Notes under the pieces: generated by a model
Seen by the model: only the letters and a program-made list of their open reading frames with translations
Told to the model about the DNA's origin: nothing
The model's database searches: none
Made by a program: the position numbers and the translations under genes
Assembly (NCBI GenBank): GCA_041499035.1
Contig: JBGQJK010000021.1
Coordinates: forward strand, 1 to 18,031
DNA from: DATFUL01 sp041499035
GTDB taxonomy: Bacteria; Patescibacteriota; Microgenomatia; UBA8517
DNA: 18,031 nucleotides
Reading direction: 5' to 3'
Shown here: positions 13,647-18,031 of the stretch, in pieces
How positions within the stretch are numbered: position 1 is the first letter of the stretch
How the letters are laid out: each line of letters opens with the position of its first letter

Positions 13647-14255
13647 ATGAAAATTGCAAAACCCATTCAATCTCTAATTGATTCCTTCCAAAAACTTCCC
13701 GGGGTAGGACCAAAGTCCGCACAGCGCCTTACTTACTATCTGCTGCATGTTCCTCAAATGCAGCTTGATGAATTTTCCGATTCAATCGGAAGGCTTAAAA
13801 AAGATACGGTTCTTTGTTCGGTTTGCAAAAATATAAGCGAGAGTGAGCCTTGCCCTATATGCAGTGACAAATCACGTGACCACTCTCAAATTCTGGTTGT
13901 TGAACAACCTCTGGATATCTTGGCATTTGAGCGGACAGGAAAGTTTAAAGGTGTTTATCATGTTCTTCACGGTGCAATCAATCCTCTGGAGAACATCGGC
14001 CCGGACGAAATTTATATTGATGATTTGCTTAACCGGATTGAAGATGGCGGGGGAGGGATACACGAGGTCGTAATTGCCACAAACCCTACAATGGAAGGTG
14101 AGGCAACTGCAATGTATCTTCTAAAAAAACTAAAAAACGTTGACGAAAAACTAAAGGTCAGTAGACTCGGGATGGGGATTCCAACGGGGGCTGATCTGGA
14201 ATACGCGGACGAAGTAACTTTAACTCAAGCGCTGGAGGGCCGGCGCGAGTTATAA
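13647..14255 (+). CDS. recR: Recombination mediator RecR
   Basis: RecR works with RecO (and RecF) to load RecA on single-stranded DNA gaps. The 202 residues match the family's about 200. In order: helix-hairpin-helix LPGVGPKSAQRLTYYLL (17-33); zinc finger C57, C60, C69, C72; Toprim domain with ILVVEQPLDILAFERTG (about 81-97) and YHVLHGAINPLENIGP (about 102-117). The usual HVLGGAISPL is HVLHGAINPL here. The C-terminus has IPTGADLEYADEVTLTQAL, with the conserved G-x-DLEYxDxxTL end. It lies one gene away from its usual partner ybaB. Its stop codon lies inside the next gene's TATAAT. Confidence 0.96.
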   Translation: MKIAKPIQSLIDSFQKLPGVGPKSAQRLTYYLLHVPQMQLDEFSDSIGRLKKDTVLCSVCKNISESEPCPICSDKSRDHSQILVVEQPLDILAFERTGKFKGVYHVLHGAINPLENIGPDEIYIDDLLNRIEDGGGGIHEVVIATNPTMEGEATAMYLLKKLKNVDEKLKVSRLGMGIPTGADLEYADEVTLTQALEGRREL

Positions 14256-14256
14256 T
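14251..14256 (+). promoter_or_regulatory. -10 box TATAAT before the coiled-coil gene
   Basis: A perfect TATAAT overlaps the recR stop codon (TAA, 14253-14255). It ends 11 bases before the ATG at 14268, so the leader would be only a few bases long. No clear -35. Confidence 0.5.
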
Positions 14257-14267
14257 CAAATAGTTAT

Positions 14268-14810
14268 ATGAAAACTGCTCTTGCCCAAGATACCGCAAAT
14301 TCGGCCAAGAACCTGGCTCAACAAATTGCCAAGCAGATGGCGCGGGAACCTTTGGAACTTCTTAAGGATGCCAAAGAACAGACTACGGGAGATACAATCG
14401 GTTCCCCGGATCATGCTCCGGGAGATCAAACCGATGATCAAAAAAAATTAACCGAGCAGCAAGGAAAGGTTAACGACCAATTAAAATCCGGCAGAAGGAT
14501 GGAAGCCTTGAACCGGGAACTTGTCGACATACACAGGCGAAAGCAATTTGCCGAACTTCAAAAGAGAATCTTAGAAGGTGAGGAAATAGCCCTTGAGGAA
14601 TATCCGGAGCTTACTATGGAAGAAAAACAGGTTCTTAAGGCTCAAATGGAGGCCGTTAAAAAACAAATTGAAATACAAAAAGCTCAGGACAAGAGTGGCT
14701 TGGTAGAACCGGCGGTCAAGAAAGGCCGGCAGCTTTTCAATTTCGGTAAAAAGCAATCGGTAAAAAATGAACAGACACGCGTCGAAAAACCCGTGCCTCC
14801 TTCAGGCTGA
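14268..14810 (+). CDS. Unknown charged coiled-coil protein
   Basis: I do not recognise a defined function. The 180-residue protein has no signal peptide or membrane helix, so it is probably cytosolic. An N-terminal helix-prone part (1-40) is followed by a Gly/Pro/Asp-rich linker (about 41-58). Next come long charged helices (about 60-145) rich in Glu, Lys and Gln that look like a coiled coil, with the segment LEGEEIALEEYPELTMEEK interrupting them. The tail is basic: GRQLFNFGKKQSVK near 153-166, ending in prolines. It lies between recR and cysS with its own -10 box. It may belong to an uncharacterised Patescibacteria family; I cannot confirm that here. Confidence 0.75.
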   Translation: MKTALAQDTANSAKNLAQQIAKQMAREPLELLKDAKEQTTGDTIGSPDHAPGDQTDDQKKLTEQQGKVNDQLKSGRRMEALNRELVDIHRRKQFAELQKRILEGEEIALEEYPELTMEEKQVLKAQMEAVKKQIEIQKAQDKSGLVEPAVKKGRQLFNFGKKQSVKNEQTRVEKPVPPSG

Positions 14811-14812
14811 TC

Positions 14813-14823
14813 TGATACAATAG
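14813..14823 (+). promoter_or_regulatory. Extended -10 element before cysS
   Basis: TGATACAATAG, with TACAAT at 14816-14821 and TG at 14813-14814. Eight bases separate TACAAT from the cysS ATG at 14830. The same 11 bases at the same distance precede proS. Confidence 0.55.
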
Positions 14824-14829
14824 GCAGCA

Positions 14830-16245
14830 ATGGATATTTATTTAACAAATTCACTTACTAGGAAAAAAGAAAAGTTTGTTCCGATAAATCCTCCAAATGT
14901 CGGGATGTACACGTGCGGAATGACTGTTTATGATTACTCCCACATCGGACACGGTAGAAAATATGTAACTGATGATATTTTGAAGCGTGTATTAACTGCG
15001 AACGGCTACAAAGTTAAGCATGTTCAAAATGTTACTGACGTCGGGCACCTTGTTTCTGATGCGGATGAAGGGGAAGATAAGCTGGAGAAGGGAGCGGTCA
15101 AGCAGGGTAAAACAGTATGGGAGGTTGCTGAGTTCTTCACTAAAAATTTCTATGACTCAATGGATGCGCTTAACATTATTCGGCCTGACGTGATATGCAA
15201 GGCAACCGATCACATTAAAGAGCAAATTGAAATGATTGAGAAACTGATCAAGAACGGTTACGCCTACGATACTCCAGAAGCAGTTTACTATGACGTACTC
15301 AAGTTTAAAAAATACGGAGAACTTTTCGGGCAGAAGTTGGAAGAAAAGAAAGTGGCAGTCAGAGCGGAAGTAAAAGAGGGTGAGTACAAAAAACACCCTC
15401 AGGATTTTACCCTTTGGTTTAAAAGAGTTGGAAGGTTCGAAAATCATACAATGCATTGGGATTCACCTTGGGGTGACGGATTTCCCGGGTGGCACATAGA
15501 ATGTTCGGCAATGAGTGTTAAGTATTTAGGCGACCAATTTGATATTCATACTGGTGGTGAGGACCATCTTTCAATTCATCATCCGAATGAAATTGCGCAG
15601 AGTGAAGGGGCAACGGGTAGAGTTCCATTCGTAAAATATTGGATTCATACAGCATTTTTAATGGTAGATGGTAAAAAGATGAGCAAAAGTTTAGGGAATT
15701 TTTATACAATTTCTGACATTGAGAAGAAGGGATATTATCCGCTTTCACTTAGATATCTTTATTTAACAACTCATTATCGTGATCCGATGAATTTTACATG
15801 GGAAAGTTTGACTTCTGCACAGAATGCCCTAATAAAACTCTGGAAGACAGTAAATGAGTTGCGTGGTGAATCTGAAAAGAGAGCCTCTTTGTCAAACGAA
15901 AAATTGGAAAAACTAGACGATTTTAGAAATAGGTTTTTGGAAGCTGTCAATGATGATTTAAATACTCCACGGGCATTAGCCGTAATGTGGGAAGCCTTAA
16001 AAAGTAATATCCCAAGTACCGATAAGCTTGACTTCTTACTATATGTTGATGACATCCTAGGTTTATGGAGAAACTCCGATATTTCGAATATCGATAAGGA
16101 AAAGGAAATTCCGAATAACGTAAAGACTCTAATGGAAAAAAGGGAAGAGCTTAGAATCCAAAAGAAGTTTGAAGAGGCAGACAAACTTAGAGAGCAAATT
16201 GAAAAGTTGGGCTATAAAGTTCAAGATAAACTTCAAGGCGGTTGA
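14830..16245 (+). CDS. cysS: Cysteinyl-tRNA synthetase
   Basis: Class I synthetase that charges tRNA-Cys in the cytosol. The first signature is YTCGMTVYDYSHIGHGR (27-43), with HIGH at 38-41. The second is KMSKS (283-287). Zinc ligands C29, C225, H250 and E254 match E. coli C28, C209, H234 and E238 with identical late spacing. The C-terminal helical region ends with an anticodon-binding tail (KKFEEADKLREQIEKLG). The 471 residues compare with 461 in E. coli. The second half of the gene looks more A/T-rich than dnaX or glyA by eye, which could hint at different ancestry but was not computed. Its TGA stop lies inside the next gene's -35. Confidence 0.97.
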   Translation: MDIYLTNSLTRKKEKFVPINPPNVGMYTCGMTVYDYSHIGHGRKYVTDDILKRVLTANGYKVKHVQNVTDVGHLVSDADEGEDKLEKGAVKQGKTVWEVAEFFTKNFYDSMDALNIIRPDVICKATDHIKEQIEMIEKLIKNGYAYDTPEAVYYDVLKFKKYGELFGQKLEEKKVAVRAEVKEGEYKKHPQDFTLWFKRVGRFENHTMHWDSPWGDGFPGWHIECSAMSVKYLGDQFDIHTGGEDHLSIHHPNEIAQSEGATGRVPFVKYWIHTAFLMVDGKKMSKSLGNFYTISDIEKKGYYPLSLRYLYLTTHYRDPMNFTWESLTSAQNALIKLWKTVNELRGESEKRASLSNEKLEKLDDFRNRFLEAVNDDLNTPRALAVMWEALKSNIPSTDKLDFLLYVDDILGLWRNSDISNIDKEKEIPNNVKTLMEKREELRIQKKFEEADKLREQIEKLGYKVQDKLQGG

Positions 16246-16270
16246 CGCATTAAGCTTGTATTAGTATCAT
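16242..16270 (+). promoter_or_regulatory. Promoter of the Thr-Pro-rich surface protein
   Basis: TTGACG (16242-16247), exactly 17 bases, TATCAT (16265-16270). The -10 ends nine bases before the ATG at 16280, so the mRNA would be leaderless or nearly so. The -35 overlaps the cysS stop codon. It is one of the two best two-box promoters here. Confidence 0.65.
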
Positions 16271-16279
16271 TAAATACAC

Positions 16280-17251
16280 ATGCCGCCGCAAGATAAAACT
16301 ACCCAACATGCCCAGCCCTCTCCGTTTGAGATTATTACTCCAAAAAAATCCGGAAGCTTTGGCGGGAAGGGAATAATTATCGGGGTTGTGGTGGTTATAT
16401 TTTTGATTTTGAGTGTCGTGGCGGGGGTTTTATTAGTAAAGCAACAGCAGAACCTTCAGGAGAAAGCTGCAGTAGCTTGCCCGGCCGGTTATACATTGGC
16501 CCAGCATCTCCACGAATGTAAAAAGAATTGCACAAACGACCGTGCAGCGGACAGCTCTTGGATTTGGATAAACGCTACTCAGGACGGAAGTTGCACGGGT
16601 CCAAACGGAGATGCAAGGCATTGGTGCGATCAAGATGAGTGTGTGGTTTCGGCTGTCACTCCGACTCCTACTCCTGATACACAAACAGACCCGAATAACT
16701 GTGGAGCGATTGGGAATGTATGTTCCTCCGGTACAACTTGTGTAGCGGGGCAGTGTGTGGCACCAACTACGCCAACGCCTACTCCAACACCGACGCCAAC
16801 GCCTACTCCAACACCGACTCCAACCCCAACGCCCGCGATTACCCCGACTCCAGGCCCAGGCATCTCGTGTAACGGCACCTGCGGCAGTAATACAGATTGC
16901 CAATCCGGCCTGTTTTGTTATTCCGGTTTCTGCCGGAATGCACTTTGCTCGGGAGATACCACCTGCTCATGCACGACACCTACACCTACACCAACACCGA
17001 CTCCCACACCGACTCTTGCTCCAACATCAACCCCGACTGCTACAGCGGCCGCTACTGGAACACCGACCGTGGCGCCGACAGGTACTCCAACACCAACCGC
17101 AACGGAAATTGCTAGCCTTGGAGCTACGGCCACTCCTACTGCCGCGGCTACTTCTATTCCGATACCTGTAACAGGTACCGATTGGCCCACAACATTCGGT
17201 ATCGGTGTTGGAATAATGGCAATAATCGTCTCAATACTGATTGCTCTCTAA
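16280..17251 (+). CDS. Cys-module and Thr-Pro-rich surface protein
   Basis: Predicted cell-surface protein of 323 residues with no known function. A basic, cytosolic N-terminus (1-30) precedes a membrane helix (31-53). Outside come a six-Cys module (C67-C121), a four-Cys module (C141-C159), eleven Thr-Pro units (164-185), an eight-Cys module (C197-C231, with CGSNTDCQSGLFCYSGFCRN) and six more Thr-Pro units (from 233). A Thr/Ala/Pro-rich stretch leads to IPVTG (295-299) and a final hydrophobic segment (about 305-323). Every module has an even Cys count, fitting disulfides. Thr-Pro stretches suggest an extended, possibly glycosylated stalk. The C-terminus looks like a sortase signal but lacks the basic tail. 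It has its own promoter. Confidence 0.85.
   Translation: MPPQDKTTQHAQPSPFEIITPKKSGSFGGKGIIIGVVVVIFLILSVVAGVLLVKQQQNLQEKAAVACPAGYTLAQHLHECKKNCTNDRAADSSWIWINATQDGSCTGPNGDARHWCDQDECVVSAVTPTPTPDTQTDPNNCGAIGNVCSSGTTCVAGQCVAPTTPTPTPTPTPTPTPTPTPTPTPAITPTPGPGISCNGTCGSNTDCQSGLFCYSGFCRNALCSGDTTCSCTTPTPTPTPTPTPTLAPTSTPTATAAATGTPTVAPTGTPTPTATEIASLGATATPTAAATSIPIPVTGTDWPTTFGIGVGIMAIIVSILIAL
16769..16816 (+). repeat. 24-base perfect tandem duplication
   Basis: Bases 16769-16792 are repeated exactly at 16793-16816, each copy coding four Thr-Pro units with the same codon order. Identity at synonymous positions points to recent duplication or slippage. The whole Thr-Pro tract runs from 16769 to 16834; a second, less regular tract is at 16976-17011. 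Confidence 0.9.
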
Positions 17252-17259
17252 TCAAATAC

Positions 17260-17583
17260 TCAAAGAAGCTTCTTGATTTTAAAAGTGGATTTTATAGTGA
17301 CAATTCCTACATGGTCGATTAGGGGATATAGTCCCCTAAGCTCTGCCTGGAACTTTTCCGCCAGGTTGCCGGTATAGTTGGCGTAGCCTGCCTTCTCCGA
17401 TTGGGAACAGAGTTTGTTTTCCCACTCCGCAGCTATTTTTAAAACCTTTTCACCTTCTCGGTTAAATTCATCCTGGTATTTTTCTTCATCCGTTCCGTAG
17501 TTTGCGTGAAGTATCTTGAAGTCATCAAAAGCTTTTTTGTTTTCTTCAAGCATTCTATTGAAGTATTCCTTGTATTTAGTCAT
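17260..17583 (-). CDS. Unknown 107-residue protein coupled to ABC-2 permease
   Basis: Small soluble protein, probably helical, rich in Glu, Lys and aromatic residues, with no signal peptide or membrane helix. Striking short motifs are MTKYKEYFNRMLEENK at the start, AEWENKLCSQSEK in the middle and YTGNLAEKFQAELRGLYPLIDHVG near the end. From memory, proteins of this kind recur in Microgenomates; their function is unknown to me. ATG 17583 is chosen because it overlaps the permease stop as ATGA. A longer frame begins at 17643, inside the permease gene, and would add 20 residues. It is convergent with the surface-protein gene, eight bases apart. Translational coupling suggests it serves or regulates the transporter. 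Confidence 0.8.
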   Translation of the reverse strand: MTKYKEYFNRMLEENKKAFDDFKILHANYGTDEEKYQDEFNREGEKVLKIAAEWENKLCSQSEKAGYANYTGNLAEKFQAELRGLYPLIDHVGIVTIKSTFKIKKLL

Positions 17584-18031
17584 ACCTGAATTTTTGAAAA
17601 GAGATAGCTGCCGATTATTAAGAAAAGAGTAGTTATTGCACACAGAATTAAAAAATCCGTTGTTATTCCAAACTGGGCAACGCCTCCCAAGACACCGCGC
17701 AGTCCGTCAATTCCGTAGCTCATGGGATCTATCCTTGTTGCAATGACCATTGCAGTAGGCAGGTTAGTAAGCGGAAACAAACTTCCCGAAAGAAAAAAGA
17801 TTGGCATAACTAAAAAGTTCATTATAAGTTGGAATCCCTGCATGTCTTCAAGAGTTGATGCGACTGCGGTTCCCAAAGCTGTAAAAAGGAGTGCAATAAT
17901 AAACATGAACAAGATTGCCAGGGGAATATGAAGGTAGTTTGTGAACCTGAAACCTACGAGTAAAGAAAGTACAAGGACAATTAATCCCTGGAAGGTTGCC
18001 ACCGTAGCTCCTCCGAGAGTTCTACCTAACA
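17580..18031 (-). CDS. ABC-2 type transporter permease, partial
   Basis: C-terminal 149 residues of an integral membrane permease of the ABC-2 (DrrB/NodJ-like) family, which export drugs, lipids or polysaccharides with a separate ATPase. The 5' end lies beyond the window: the frame is open to its edge, and the first visible residues LGRTLGGATVATFQGL match the family. The diagnostic segment follows: FLVMPIFFLSGSLFPL, NLPTAM, then DPMSYGIDGLRG. About four hydrophobic segments are visible, the last ending in SKIQV. A GTG at 18002 is internal and not a start. The stop overlaps the 107-residue gene (ATGA). The ATPase gene is expected upstream on this strand, outside the window. The substrate is unknown. 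Confidence 0.9.
   Translation of the reverse strand, partial: LGRTLGGATVATFQGLIVLVLSLLVGFRFTNYLHIPLAILFMFIIALLFTALGTAVASTLEDMQGFQLIMNFLVMPIFFLSGSLFPLTNLPTAMVIATRIDPMSYGIDGLRGVLGGVAQFGITTDFLILCAITTLFLIIGSYLFSKIQV

Noticed and set aside
16433..17190. Long opposite-strand frames rich in Val-Gly across the surface-protein gene
   Set aside because: They are reverse reads of the Thr-Pro repeat DNA, with no start context and low-complexity content.
17260..17280. Palindrome AAGAAGCTTCTT followed by TTTT as terminator after the surface-protein gene
   Set aside because: The stem is only about four pairs after allowing a loop, with a bulge beyond it, and it lies inside the coding end of the minus-strand gene.
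17584..17643. Longer start for the 107-residue protein
   Set aside because: The extra 20 residues overlap the permease coding region; the ATGA junction at 17583-17580 is a better start.
1..18031. Recoded TGA (glycine) as in Absconditabacteria or Gracilibacteria
   Set aside because: TGA ends rpsB, rseP, cysS, yvcK and HIT at the expected family C-termini, so the standard bacterial code applies.
1..18031. CRISPR array, tRNA, insertion sequence or prophage
   Set aside because: No spaced direct repeats, cloverleaf, transposase or phage gene was found; gaps between genes are too short for most of these.

Overview
The window is a dense block of bacterial housekeeping genes with a few surface or accessory genes. 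It most resembles a Patescibacteria (Candidate Phyla Radiation) genome, probably of the Microgenomates type. That is an inference from several things: reduced proteins (a 151-residue EF-Ts, an insertion-free ProRS); no recognisable Shine-Dalgarno sequence at any start I examined; very short or overlapping gene junctions; a threonine-proline-rich Cys-module surface protein; a membrane-anchored clan GH-A glycosidase-like protein; and a 107-residue small protein of a kind I associate with that group. TGA is used as an ordinary stop (for example rpsB, rseP, cysS), so the TGA=Gly code of some CPR lineages does not apply here.

Layout. 35-2165: glyA and folD, the one-carbon pair. 2140-3961: a clear promoter and a leader of about 92 nt, then rpsB-tsf-frr (translation), with no pyrH between tsf and frr. 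4001-6357: rseP (site-2 protease) and proS. 6358-8124 (minus): glmS, convergent with proS with no base between the stop codons. 8125-8214: a divergent promoter region. 8215-10394: yvcK/glmR, a HIT protein, yqeY and ybeY, the last three overlapping. 10423-12180: dnaX and ybaB. 12233-13624: a GH39-like glycosidase set between ybaB and recR. 13647-16245: recR, an unknown coiled-coil protein and cysS. 16280-17251: a Cys/Thr-Pro-rich surface protein with its own promoter. 17260-18031 (minus): a 107-residue protein translationally coupled to an ABC-2 permease that runs off the window.

Themes. Many genes have a -10-like hexamer only 6-11 nt before the start codon, which predicts leaderless or nearly leaderless transcripts. 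The clearest exception is rpsB, whose longer leader can fold into a hairpin with a possible loop-to-downstream pseudoknot, a good candidate for autoregulation. glmS and its likely regulator yvcK/glmR are divergent neighbours. dnaX has an A8 run exactly at the linker before its C-terminal domain; a -1 slip there gives a stop after one codon, as for E. coli gamma/tau. No tRNA, rRNA, CRISPR, insertion sequence or phage gene was seen. No gene-free stretch exceeds about 100 bases.
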